From: Periconia sp. R9002 | Lineage: Eukaryota; Ascomycota; Dothideomycetes; Pleosporales; Periconiaceae | Reading direction: 5' to 3' | DNA: 64,000 nucleotides | NCBI GenBank assembly: GCA_023627715.1 | Contig: JAMAHW010000034.1 | Location: 248,001 to 312,000, forward strand | Shown: positions 1 through 11,503 of the stretch, one piece after another | Layout of the letters: every line of letters starts with the position of its first letter | Numbering within the stretch: position 1 is the stretch's first letter | Notes under the pieces: model-generated | What the model was told of the DNA's origin: nothing | Seen by the model: the letters and a program-made list of their open reading frames with translations, nothing else | Database searches by the model: none | Program-made: the position numbers and the translations under genes

Positions 1-608
1 GAAGTTGAGGGGTGCAATATCACTAGCGACGGAAGACGTAAGTTATATTATAAGTTATGTATTACGGTTCTGCTACAGGCTCTACAGACTGGTGTTCACT
101 CTTGCATCCTTCAGCCCTTTTCACCATCCTCTTCCTCCAGCCGCAATATGTCTTGCAGCACCTTCCGTAGAAGTCTTCAAAGTACTCAAAACCGTTCACA
201 GACGCTTGACGCTGGAATCCTACTCAAATGACTCAAACGGATCGGACCATCAATTCGAAGAACCAGTTCTCCTGGTCAGATTGCAATCATACGGAGGGCC
301 CTAACATGACGGGAAGATTTGGGGTTAGTACATGAATGTTTGGATAGTAAAGGCGCGTGGTAATCTTATGCGTTCGGGGTATTCTGAGTGGCTTATGACT
401 CATCTAAGGAAAACTACACTGCACCGCAATTTGGGGAGTCACTGATGCTTGCTCACTATCTTGTATATTAGTTGTGTACTGCTTTCTTCACTTGCAGACT
501 CGCTGCTTCACCATTTTCATTGCGCATTTTTTTCATTGCACAGCCCGCAAGCCCATTTCGATCGAAGTTGAAAGATCCGGAAGCATTACCATGGAAGCCT
601 GAGTGACC
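1..608. other. Left edge and upstream region of the tryptophanyl-tRNA synthetase gene
   Basis: No protein family is recognised here. The one longer open frame (5-304, +) is low in recognisable motifs and I do not support it as a gene. The last part should hold the promoter and 5' leader of the synthetase gene. A minimal upstream reading frame lies at 591-602. Confidence 0.5.
591..602 (+). promoter_or_regulatory. Minimal uORF (Met-Glu-Ala-stop) before the TrpRS start
   Basis: ATG GAA GCC TGA sits in a strong start context (ACCATGG) and ends six bases before the synthetase ATG at 609, which has the same ACCATGG context. If the transcript starts upstream of 591, most scanning ribosomes would meet this three-residue frame first, and the six-base gap leaves little room for re-initiation. 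It may tune translation, or the transcript may start between the two ATGs. Confidence 0.45.
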
Positions 609-2050
609 ATGGAAAATACTGTAAAATCGTCCAGCGTCACACCTTCCGCTGATATCAATGAGAATGTGAGTCAGAATGTCAACCCATGGAATGTTACAGG
701 GGCCATTGCCGAAGGCCAAGTTCAAGCCATCAACTACAACAACCTGGTGGATTCGTTTGGCACTCGACTTATCACAAAAGATCTTCTTGAACGCTTCAAG
801 CGAGTGACCGGTCATGAGCCACATGTTTTTTTGAGGAGGGGCTTTGTATTCAGCCATCGAGATCTTGAAACCATCCTGGATCGCCATGAGAAAGGGCAGA
901 CATTCTTTTTATACACAGGGAGAGGCCCGAGTAGTGACAGCATGCACTTAGGACACATGGTTCCTTTTACGTTTACTAAGTAAGTCGTGTACTTCAATGG
1001 TCCTGCGCCTTCGTGTATGGATGATTGATTCGTGTTTGTGAGCAGGTGGCTGCAAGACGTATTTAACGTGCCTCTTGTCATCATGATGACAGACGACGAG
1101 AAGATTCTCTTCGCGAAAAAGCCCTATATGATAGAGGAAATGCGTACTTTAGTTCGAGGAAATGCTCGCGACATCCTTGCTGTAGGATTCGATCCCCAAA
1201 AAACATTCCTCTTCAGCGATTTCGACTTCATGGGAGGCGCATTTTATGAGAATGTAGTCAAGGTCTCTCGCTGCATCACCTTTAACGCTAGCAAAGCCAT
1301 TTTTGGCTTTGGAATGTAACCATTATTGGGCTTCCCAGATTCATCATAGTTAATGTATATGGTAGTGATTCCGTTGGTAAAGCCCACTTCGTGTCTATCC
1401 AAACATGCTCCTCCTTCGCGACCACGTTCCCACACATATTTGGAACAAACACCAAGAAAACCTCCAAAATTCCGGCTCTCATTCCCTGCGCCATCGACCA
1501 GGATCCCAATTTCCGCGTCTGCAGAGACGTGGCGCCCCGCCTCGGATATGCGAAACCCTCACTTCTGCACGCAAAATTCTTTCCAGCGCTCCAAGGCCCT
1601 GGCTCGAAGATGAGTGCATCCATCGACTCGAGTGCCATTTTTATGTCCGACACCAAGAAGCAGATGTAAGATCTAGCGCAATAAAGAAGAATCTAACTAA
1701 CCAATCTTAGCGAGAAAAAGATAAACAAATACGCCTTCTCTGGCGGCCAAGAAACGGCAGAGGAGCAACGGCGGCTTGGAGGAAATCCTGATGTTGACGT
1801 AGCTTATCAATATCCCAGTTTCTTCATCGACGATGACGACGAGCTGAAGGGCATTGAGGATGCGTACCGTAAAGGCGAAATGCTCACGGGAGAACTAAAG
1901 AAGAGGTGCATGGTGAAGCTTCAGGAGTTTGTAAGTGCTTTTCAGACACGGAGGGCCTTAATCGATGACGCTGTCATAGACGAGTTCATGGCTGTGCGGC
2001 CTCTAGTTTGGGGTGGTAAGAAGACGGGTTCTGATGGGGAAACGAAGTAG
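609..2050 (+). CDS. WRS1: Tryptophanyl-tRNA synthetase, cytosolic (class I)
   Basis: Charges tRNA-Trp with tryptophan in the cytosol. Four exons are inferred (609-979, 1046-1315, 1366-1665, 1711-2050) with GT-AG introns of 66, 50 and 45 bp, giving 426 residues, close to the usual fungal length. The class I signatures are visible: HLGHM (about residues 113-117, the HIGH motif) and KMSAS (295-299). [25 protein letters not shown] and a [12 protein letters not shown] stretch are hallmarks of the eukaryotic cytosolic enzyme. An in-frame GTG at 603 is ignored because the ATG at 609 has an ideal context. No mitochondrial leader is seen. It is most likely the housekeeping copy. A second, resistance-type copy beside metabolic genes cannot be excluded without the rest of the genome. 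Confidence 0.95.
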
Positions 2051-3486
2051 TTGATGCTGTCGAAACAAAGGTTCCATTAGAAAAATAGGCCTCGATGCTA
2101 CAATTAGGTCATAGGTACCGGTCACTTAGGGCGGTAGAGGCAAGCAGAGGGGGATCCGGTAATATTACTCTGGTAGATGTAGGACCCTGAAATGTGTCAT
2201 TACATATATTGAAATTCAATTATATTTCAGCACATGCGACCATGGGACCATGAAAACAGGGCTTTTCTGTCCGATTCGCCGTTTGTTATGTTTCCTATAT
2301 TCGATAATTTTACTTCATTAACATAATCAAATATAGGAAAGCACTGCGCTGCTAAGTACGGAAGGTAATTACGGGTCTGAAAACTCTTAAGAATCTCCTA
2401 ATAAAGAGTTCCTTAGCCAAAAGTGCCTACGCTTGATACACGATATGACGTACCAAGACTGGACGCTTCGTACCGGACACTGACTATTGTCGGCTTTTGC
2501 TTCTCTGCGACAACTTGGCTGAAGCTGACATCTTTATTAATAAAAACCTCTTATACTTGACTACTCTAAATTCTACTTTTGAGGCGTACTTGCTCTAACG
2601 AAAAAGAGAATTGATGTTGAAACTAACGACAGGATCATGTCAGAAACGGGAGTGATACGCGAGGTATCCCCACATCGACTAGGGATCCAATAGATAGAAC
2701 TACATCCTATGTAGTTAAAAGGCATCTTGGCATGGGGGAGGTTCGCCAATGCTCCAGCATATGTCTTGTACCTGTGCGCAAAGAGTTTGCATTGAAGACG
2801 AGACTTGATTCAAAAGGGGCCTTGACTAGCGGATCCTTAGCTCAACGTCACGTCACAACGTGTTCTAGGCAAGAGTCCGCGGGCTCAAGTGCCACGTATG
2901 AGCCTCTACATTTTCGACCTTACCTAGTGACGGGACGGGATCTATCCTTTCTCGAATGTGATTTGGCGTTGAAGACCTCGCCGAGATGATTGTTCCGGCC
3001 ATGGCAGGTGGCGTTGATAGGCGCAGGGTTTTTGACTAAGATTTTCTTGATTTACGACAACATCCAAAATCCAGAACGTAAAGTATTCCTCGCGTCTGAC
3101 TAAGAACCGTGCCTAACCCCACAAAAATCAGGGGCTATGAGGTTTTGGGTGTCCATGGCAAGAACCGTGGCGGGAGATATTATGGTGGGAATATCGGGAA
3201 TGAAATGGTGCGTGCGTTCATGGGCTCCCGTCTGGGGACGGGGGCACGGAAGAACATCTGCTAGGTCGCACTAAGTAACTTAGTAACAGCGGGACTTCAA
3301 ATCATTCAGAGAATAAAGTTCACTCAATGAATTCACATCTCAGAACCGAGCCGGATCGCTAACAGCTAGCGAAAACGGGAGTATAAAATCTCAAGAAGAG
3401 GCCGCTCCTTGCTGCCACAGTCTCTTTTCTCAATTTCCTCACGGCTGGCTGCTCTCGATTTTCACTGCAACATTACGCCAAACAAA
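2051..3486. other. Intergenic, promoter of EthD gene at its right end
   Basis: About 1.4 kb without a supportable gene. The open frame at 2732-2989 has no recognisable family. A TATA-like box (TATAAAA at 3382-3388) lies about 100 bases before the EthD start and is probably its core promoter. Confidence 0.5.
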
Positions 3487-3909
3487 ATGACTTACATTGT
3501 GGTCCTGTACTCCACTCGGAAGGAGGGCATTTCACCAAGCCAGTTCACCGAAGCCTGGAATCGACACAATGAAATGCTCTTCGAAGTCACCAAGCCCCAT
3601 GAGCCTATCGAATGCACAAGATACTTCCCCGCAAGAAAAGACGACGAGCTATCGAAACGCATACCAGCAACACTCTCGAGATATGAACCCACTGCTCCAG
3701 TTGTGCTGCTCGGACTCCCCGAGGACATCGAGTGGGACGGCATGGCAGTGTTTCACTTCCGCGATGAGCTACATTTTCAACAATTCTGGACGCTCATGAC
3801 GGATGGCGATGCCGGGGAGACGGTGATGGATGGGGAGATGAAGTTTTCGGATCCCGAAAAGACGAAGCTGGTGGTTATTGGAGAGACTGCGGTGACGAGA
3901 TCAAATTAG
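3487..3909 (+). CDS. EthD-domain small protein
   Basis: A 140-residue protein without introns that starts MTYIVVLYSTRKEGISP. This is the first strand of the EthD family (dimeric alpha/beta-barrel fold), followed by a helix with a conserved His (AWNRHNE). The EGISPSQFTEAWNRH and MAVFHFRDELHFQQFW segments are characteristic. The full family length is kept. EthD proteins bind small hydrophobic molecules. Some fungal members act as cyclases, decarboxylases or dehydratases in polyketide pathways, others assist oxidative degradation. The start at 3487 is chosen because it is the only ATG before the domain and has an A-rich context; upstream in-frame codons are not ATG. The substrate is unknown. Confidence 0.85.
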   Translation: MTYIVVLYSTRKEGISPSQFTEAWNRHNEMLFEVTKPHEPIECTRYFPARKDDELSKRIPATLSRYEPTAPVVLLGLPEDIEWDGMAVFHFRDELHFQQFWTLMTDGDAGETVMDGEMKFSDPEKTKLVVIGETAVTRSN

Positions 3910-5250
3910 GAATCTAATCAAGATCAAATCAAGGTTTCTATGTCTCAGTATCACTCATTTCTCAACATCGAATAATGTTTGTAGTTTCGCATGCTGTACA
4001 ACCCCGACGTCGATGTTTCCTTATCTACATGAGAATATCAAGGCTATTTTTGTCTGACAGGTGGCTCGATTAGACGCAATCCCGCGAGCTCCCATTTATC
4101 TTTCGCATCTATCGTCTTCTGAACAAGTGTACAAGTTCCTAATCTGGACTTTTTTAACCACTGAAGGATGCACAGATGATTCAGGGCATTGGCCTGGACA
4201 GGATGTGAAATATTGAGATTCTCAAGCATCGAGTTGACCTCGCTATGATCCTCATGTTTGATTCAGAATTCTGTTTTTCTCTGCATATGAAAAATCATTC
4301 ATGCTCGATAGCTTCCGAATCCAGTATCAAGCCCTAGTTACTGGCTTCACCTACTATTCTATGCAAGACGTATACATGTATATGAAGAGGCTAGATCTAT
4401 AGGAGGTACAAATCGCTGCAATTAACACCCAGGGTTGCAGATGTTATTTCCATTTTTACATATAGAGTACAATTAACCGGGCTCCGTCTAACATCCACAG
4501 TCCATTTTTAATTTTTTTGGGAAACAATCAGCTAAGAATTGACATGTGAGTGAAAACAGATGGTTTGAGTTCCTCCGAGTTTACCGATTAGGCAGACCAT
4601 GTATAATAGGAATGACATCGTGATAGTAATCAGACTACCCAGGTCACAGGTGATGAATAGGGCCTAGGCTCAGGAAAGATTGCTAGCGTTCAGTAATCGT
4701 AGGACTACCCTAAGAATCTTGCCTGCTCGCTATATCTAATTTCGTATATCGCCTGTTATCCTACCTACCCGACTTGTTACTACCTAGTGTGTCACCTCCC
4801 CGTATAATTTGTCGGTGACATGCTCTTACTCTGAAGTTCTAACCAAATTGGTGACGGGGTTGGTGTTGGGGAGCCTTAAGCGGGTTAATTATTCCTCCTA
4901 GCGCGAAGGATCGGGGTTGACTGGCCGAGGTTCACTCTGTAAGCGGCGGACGAGGCTTGAGCTGCCCGGATAGTGGCGCTATGCTGACGGTAGGACAAGA
5001 TGAAAACGGACAAAAACGCGATCAGGATTATTCTATCTTGCCAACTAACTACTGTTTGCAAAGGTGCATATAGTTTCATCTTGTCCCATCTGATATTTTT
5101 TAAAGACCAAAAATCATCACTGTTGAAAATCATCTCCATCAGCATTAAGGATCACAAAAAGCGCCCCTTTCAATAATCCATACGTACCGATTATTTGTTT
5201 ATTCCTCTGATTGTACATTGAGATTCTCCTAAGATCTTCCTAAGCTATTT
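3910..5250. other. Intergenic between EthD and SDR genes
   Basis: About 1.3 kb with no supportable gene. The short minus-strand open frames at 4044-4229 and 4885-5145 show no family. A CTGGCCGAGG sequence at 4921-4930 lies about 320 bases before the SDR start. Confidence 0.5.
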
Positions 5251-6317
5251 ATGATGTCGGGTCCATCTTTGAGGGATCAACTTTCTCAGGCGTTTCCGCC
5301 GAAAGCGAGGTATACAGAGAAGGATCTCCATGATTTGTCCGGAAAAGTAGGTTTCAACATGATTCACCGCTGTTTTTCTATTCAAGTTGGGTTTCGCGAG
5401 ATTGACGCAAACTCCAGGTATATTTGGTCAGCGGTTCGAACACTGGCATCGGTAAAGAGCTCGCCCGCATGCTATACTCCAAAAATGCCAAGGTGTACAT
5501 TGCCGCCAGATCAGAAGACAAGGCCATGAAAGCGATCGAGGACATCAAACAAGCAGAGACTGGTTCCAAAGGTTCTCTCATATTTCTCCGACTCGACCTT
5601 GCGGATCTCACTACCATCAAGTCATCCGTTCAAAAGTTTCTGGAGAAGGAAACTAAACTACACGTCCTTTTCAATAACGCTGGTGTGATGAAGCCGGCCG
5701 AAGGTGCAACAACCGCGCAAGGCTACGAACTACAATTGGGTGTCAATAACGTGGGGACTTTCTTATTCACAAAACTTCTCACCCCCATCTTGATTGATAC
5801 CGCCAAGAGCGAAGCCCCGGGTGTTGTGCGCGTCGTTTGGGTCAGTTCCTCGGCGGCAGAAGTCGCCATGAGCCCCAAAGGTGGCGTCGTGATGGACAAC
5901 CTCGATTACCACAAAGATGTCGGTTGGTTCACCAAGTACTGTATAAGCAAGGCCGGAAACTATCTCCATGGTGCAGAGTTTGCAAAACGTCACAAGGCGG
6001 ATGGTATATTGAGCGTGTCGTTGAACCCTGGTAATCTGGACTCCGATCTTTGGCGCAATCAGTCCTACCTGATGGGAAAACTCATTAAAACTCTGTTTTT
6101 GCACCCATTGATATTGGGATCTTATACCGAGCTTTTTGCTGGGTTATCTCCTGATGTGACAATGGAGAAGTCGGGTGGTTGGATAGTGCCATGGGGACGT
6201 TTCATGAAGATACGTAAAGATCTGTACGAGGCTGCAAAGACTAAATCGGAAGGTGGCACGGGTATTGCAAAGGAGTTCTGGGAATGGAGTGAGAAACAAG
6301 TTGAAGCTTATTCGTGA
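5251..6317 (+). CDS. Short-chain dehydrogenase/reductase (retinol-dehydrogenase-like)
   Basis: NAD(P)-dependent oxidoreductase of the classical SDR type, 331 residues from two exons (5251-5346, 5418-6317; 71-bp intron). Visible motifs are the cofactor glycine motif SGSNTGIG (37-44), NNAGV, the catalytic Ser region VSSSAAE (about 175-177) and YCISK (Tyr206, Lys210). The N-terminal extension and C-terminal tail match fungal WW-oxidoreductase/retinol-dehydrogenase-like SDRs. The AARSEDK stretch after the second strand suggests NADPH preference. Two ATGs are adjacent (5251, 5254) and either may be used. It stands alone on its strand between gene-poor stretches. The substrate is unknown. Confidence 0.9.
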
Positions 6318-9039
6318 TGGCTCCTTCTCTTCTATGTTCGTTTGGAGAGAAGGACGAGTACAATTTTGTAATTTAATATAGGAAGATTCTTTGCTCAGTT
6401 AGAGTAATTTAGGGGGTTGGGCTTTGTTTCAGTGTTGAGACGTAGAACGACTTCCTCCAAACTGTAATATGTTCATTGCTGATATCTTCTCTAGATTACT
6501 CGAAATTAATAGATGATCTTGTATATCAATTACTATAAGGAATAACAATCAATTAGTAGATGATGCGATAGCGTTGGCCAGGTTGGAATTCATCCAGCTA
6601 CATTTGAAGCTCAGCAGATAAACATGCAACATTTCGTAACTTGCGCACCATGTCTACCTCACAAGAAAATATTTTAGACAAAATTAAACGCAATATGAAC
6701 GGTCTAGCAATGAACGAATTTATCATGTCCCGAAAACTCGCGCTCTGGCAGAAAAAGACGGTTGGAATCTAAACTTGGTGATGTCTCGGGAAAAGCGCGG
6801 GCGCGGGTGAACCGACCAAGGGTAGATCCAGTCGTGCAATTCCCGATGCTTAGTCTGATGAGTTCGCCGAGGTGTATGTAAGGGTAGGGAATGTGCTGAA
6901 ACGGATCGGCCAAGTCTCATGCAAGATAAACTCGCCCAGAAGAACAATCGCGGTAAAGAGTGATTATGCCTTATGTAAAGCCTGGCCTAAATTTGAGCAT
7001 GCTGACATGCGACGAGATTGGGATTGGCAAGATTATGAAAGGAATCATTATTTGCAGATCGTGCTGTTTCCTCCAAACTCTGATGTCATATTGCCACACC
7101 TAAGCATTCATGGAACTAAGTATGGTTGCTTGGTAGCGTCAAAACTTCTCAAATACTTCCCAGGGTTGTTAAGGTTTTGATGCTTGGCAAGGGATTTCAG
7201 GTGGTTGCTTGGTAGCCGGGAAAGCGCTTTTGAATCCAGTTCAACACACTCAAGTGCTCAAATGAAGGTGGTCGATGTATGCAAGCTTTTTTTGGTAGGT
7301 ACTAATATGCAGGGACTGATCTGAGAAACAGTCTTAGCTTTGATTAATGTGATGAAAAGAACTTGTTATGTTTTTGGGCCGGAGAAAAACGAAGAATAAA
7401 TCGCGGAGAACACGCAGAACACCGAGGAATGTGGATCTTTCGTCGGGAAAGCCTCTTTGGGGTAAGTCTTCACTACACGGACGCGTACAATGCGGCGTAG
7501 TCCATCGTGTAACTGCTCGGTAAGGTGCACTGATAGTATATCTATGCTCGGATCGATATAAACACTACATATATTTAACTACTCGTGATTAATTTGAGTC
7601 ATTTGAGTTACATGATGCGCGCTCAAGACTTTACTCTTCTTGCCTCCTCATCCGCCTCCACAAATCATGACCATTGTCTGAAGTTCTTTACTTGTTTGGT
7701 CTTTCTCAATTCATTCACGGCTTGATACAACACTTCTAGGGGTCGGTTAATTTTCCTCAGCGGCGGCTGAAGTTCGTCGGATGATCCGCAATTTGTCCGC
7801 CGCCTAGCATTATCCAGATGTCTGGATTTGGCATGATAGGAAAGCTTCACCGCAACTGTCACGCTCAACCCGTTTCGTAGAAAGTAATAATCTAGGAACA
7901 AGTTGAAGAAAAACCTATTATAGACAACTGATGTCGTTGCCGTGATGCTTCGGGATTTGTACCGCACCGAGAGGCGTAAGTAACGTTTGCCCCGGGCGCC
8001 AAGTAGTAGCCAGTAAATCCCTAAAAAGCTCATTGAAAAGTATGAAATTTCATCGCATGAGCTCTTTTTTCGCAAATAAATAACACCACCTAAACTACTA
8101 CCTGGGTATATCTACGTATACAAGAAAATCAGATAATATATGACCAAAAGGCGGGACCATTTCAACCCCAAAATCTCCAGCGCATGTGTGATTGGACTAC
8201 GGGTTGTATCTAGAGATTAATGCCTGTTCACTAGAAAAAAGAGGAGTTATTGAACTTTAAAAGACTTTTTGTACTGAATAGTAAACACGAGGGCGTCACG
8301 ACGTGTCCCACACCCGGGAAACTTGACTGGAAACTGTCTATTTTGCTTACAACTGGAAGAAGAATTGAGTTAATTGAGGTGGGACTTCATTTTCGAAACC
8401 TCGGTGCTGTTTGTTCTTGTTAGCGTGCAGTATACGAGAGCTTGCGATCGGACGAAAAAATCAAACCTCGCTTCTGTAGCAGTTGCATAAGAAAATAACA
8501 GGTTTTACTGCCAAGGCTAACGTAGGCAGATCAAGTCTACAAAGGATGAAACGCGCGTCCTTGCACATAAGTGATTGTTTACCGGATGCAGTAGTGAAGT
8601 AGAAGCTAATACAAGATCACTGGTCAATCTGACTCATCTTCTTGGCAATCGGAGTATTTGCTTGAAGCCCTGCAGCAATTTAACCTATTCCGTCTGTATC
8701 ATTGATAGTTTTAGGGAAGCTGTATCTGCTACGCCTCGGGAGGAATTAGTCGACGTGAAATCAGCGTCGGGTATAATCACTGAAGATCATCGTTTGCCAA
8801 ACACGATTAGAAACCTTTTCGGGAATTCCAAAATGGCACATGGCAAGCGCAATGACTGTCTTTAACGCCCAATAGAATTATTGAAGTACTAGATTACTGC
8901 CACATAAATACTGGACCAGAGAATTTGCAAACACAGCACCGAACTCACTATTGCATGCAATCTTTCCTTATTTCAAGTCCTGCGTTGGCGTTTCAGTGAA
9001 GCAATTTTCTCGTGAAATTCGTCCCATTGACTTTTAACT
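6318..9039. other. 2.7-kb gene-poor stretch
   Basis: I find no gene with domain support. Several short open frames on both strands (for example 6872-7180 +, 8575-8865 +, and a minus frame ending at 7665) lack recognisable motifs and some lack an ATG. No terminal repeats or transposase motifs were seen. The right end should carry the GMC oxidoreductase promoter. Confidence 0.5.
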
Positions 9040-11213
9040 ATGCTGTTATCCTACTCGTTGTTCGCTGCTCTGGGTGGCTTCGTTGTGGCCGCTACACAAG
9101 ACCAATATGATTATGTTATCATTGGATCAGGTCCCGGTGGCGGGTCTCTCGCGTTAGTCGGCTCTTGATATCTATTTGCTACATCAAACTGACACATTAA
9201 TCCCAGTGCAAACCTCGCTCAAGAAGGATACTCGGTATTTTTGCTTGAAGCCGGCGGTGACAACTCTGATAGCCCTTATCAACGCCTACCACTACTGTAA
9301 GCGAACAACATGGAATGATCCTGGGATTCTCTAATATATTCAATAGGCAAGGAGCCGCTTCTGAAGGCTCACCTCACGCTTGGCAGTTCTTTGTAAAGCA
9401 CTATGCCAATGAGACACAAGGCCGCCGGGACCTCAAGTACACGTATAGACTGAATGATGGTTCCTTCCACGTTGGGCCCAACCCACCTGCTGATGCAGAA
9501 CCGTAAGCATTCACTCCATCGCTCTTGTATGAATAGGGACACATCGAAGCTGAATACAAACAGTTTGGGTCTGTTTTACCCCAGAGGTGCAACACTTGGC
9601 GGAAGTTCCCAAGTCAACGCCATGAACCTTGCCTGGCCACCCGACAATGAGTGGGACTACATCGCGAATCTTACCGGAGATAGCTCCTGGGGCCACACCA
9701 ATATGCGTCAAAACTTTATGGAGATTGAGAATTGCACTTACGTTCCTCTTGGAACCCCTGGCCACGGTTTTGATGGTTATATCGAAGTAAGCTCAGGATT
9801 TTAGTGACTCGTGCCATACTGACAGAATTTAGTCAAGCCAATCGCCTGATCCGGTAGCTGGAATCTCATCACAGAGCATTTACTCCTTCGCGGAAGCGTA
9901 CGCCCGTCAATCTGGCGATGTCGTTCCTGAGAGCAGGGAGCATTTGGCAGAATTATTACGTCGTGACCTTAACAGACTGGACAGTGATCGCTACGAAACA
10001 CCACTCATGTTTGTACTCCCGACGGCCATCTCAGCAACTACACGCGCCAGAAGCAGTATCGCAGAGTATATCAATGAAGTTATTGATGCAGGGCACCCTC
10101 TGACCCTGAGCCTCCATTCCCTAGCGACCAAAGTCATCACAGAGCCTTGTGAAGATGGCAAGCCCAAGGCTGTTGGTGTTGAATATATGGTTGGTGAGGG
10201 TCTCTACTCAGCAGATGACAGATACAATGCAAATGCAACTGGTGAGATTCGAACCGTTCGAGCGAAGAAAGAAGTCATTGTATCTGGGGGAACTTTCAAT
10301 ACACCTCAGATTCTCAAGCTCAGTGGAATTGGCCCTCGCAGTGAGTTGGAGAAGCTCGGCATTCCGGTGGTGGCGGATGTTCCTGCAGTTGTGAGTACCC
10401 ATTTCCAAAATGGCTATATGGACCCAGGAGTCTGAGCAAACAAACTGACTTGCGAGGCAGGGTCATTATATGCAAGATAATTACGAATCAGACCTTCAAG
10501 TTCGCGCCGAGCAACCATGGGATAACAGTACCGGTTCTCCTTGCACGGGAACATTCAATACGTCTGATCCTTGTTTCGTCGAATGGGAAACAAGCGCAAC
10601 TGGACCTTATGCTAATGGAGGTGGTACATTCTTCTCGACCTGGCGCAGTAGCGCTAGTTGGGATAAGGACGCCGATGTATCTCTGCTGGTTATAGCGGGC
10701 ACAAATGCTACGGGGTTCTACCCTGGATATTCCCGGAGTAGTGTGAACCCGTATTACTGGTCCACGTCCATCGTAAAGATGCAAATGTCCAACCCCGCAG
10801 GAACCGTCACCCTTCGCTCAAAAGATCCAAGAGAAGCTCCCTCTATCAATTTCAACTACTTTACCAACAATGCCAAAAAAGATCTCCAAGCAATTGTAGA
10901 GGCTAGCGAGCTACTTTTGAGGTCCTACGATGAAATCGGCATTCCTTATACCCGAACCGAACCAGACCCAGCAATCTCTATGGAGCAAGGCATCATGGAT
11001 CAAGCATTTGGTCATCACGCAACATCGAGCTGTCGCATGGGTCCTGCTGGTGACAAGGAATATTGCGTTGACTCCAAGTTCCGCGTCAACGGGGTCAATA
11101 ACTTGCGCGTAGTCGATGCTTCTATCTTCCCTCGTTCTCCGGGCTCTATGCCCAATTCTCCAACCTTTACTATTTCACGCAAGGCATTTCACACTATCCT
11201 CGAGGATTCATAG
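9040..11213 (+). CDS. Secreted GMC oxidoreductase (FAD-dependent, aryl-alcohol/glucose oxidase type)
   Basis: A flavoenzyme that oxidises an alcohol and usually passes electrons to oxygen or a quinone. Six exons are inferred: 9040-9152, 9207-9296, 9347-9502, 9564-9786, 9833-10390, 10461-11213, giving 630 residues, normal for the family. The first ~18 residues look like a signal peptide ([18 protein letters not shown]). Then come the FAD motif [10 protein letters not shown] (about 27-36), LLEAGG, the GMC signature [14 protein letters not shown], the second signature [18 protein letters not shown] and the C-terminal [12 protein letters not shown] with the active-site His. The final block [10 protein letters not shown] has Asn where some members have His. 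Several N-x-S/T sites fit secretion. Such enzymes feed lignocellulose oxidation, but some serve in biosynthetic clusters. Convergent with the dioxygenase gene downstream. Confidence 0.93.
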
Positions 11214-11503
11214 ATAATTCCCTACCAATCGCGTCTATCTCGCTTGAGATGAGGACTCAGAGGAAGGAACTAATGTTCTCATTTGTGAGATATGCATCTA
11301 CCTTGGATACTTATTCTCGCTTGTACCATCATTCTTACTCTCTTTGATGTAATTAGATCGCTGTTTTTAATCTCTTCATGTTGCCTGTTTCAATATAGAT
11401 TTTGAATTCATTATATCGCAAACCATCCACAACCCTACAAATGCCGCTCAGTAAATCATTCAATCCCTTGAGGAATGCAACACAAAACAGTGAGAACCAT
11501 TAG

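Noticed and set aside
5..304. 99-residue open frame at the left edge
   Set aside because: No ATG in good context, no motif, and composition like random translation.
7665..8075. 136-residue minus-strand open frame in the gene-poor stretch
   Set aside because: Begins at a non-ATG codon and shows no domain; kept only as part of the intergenic note.
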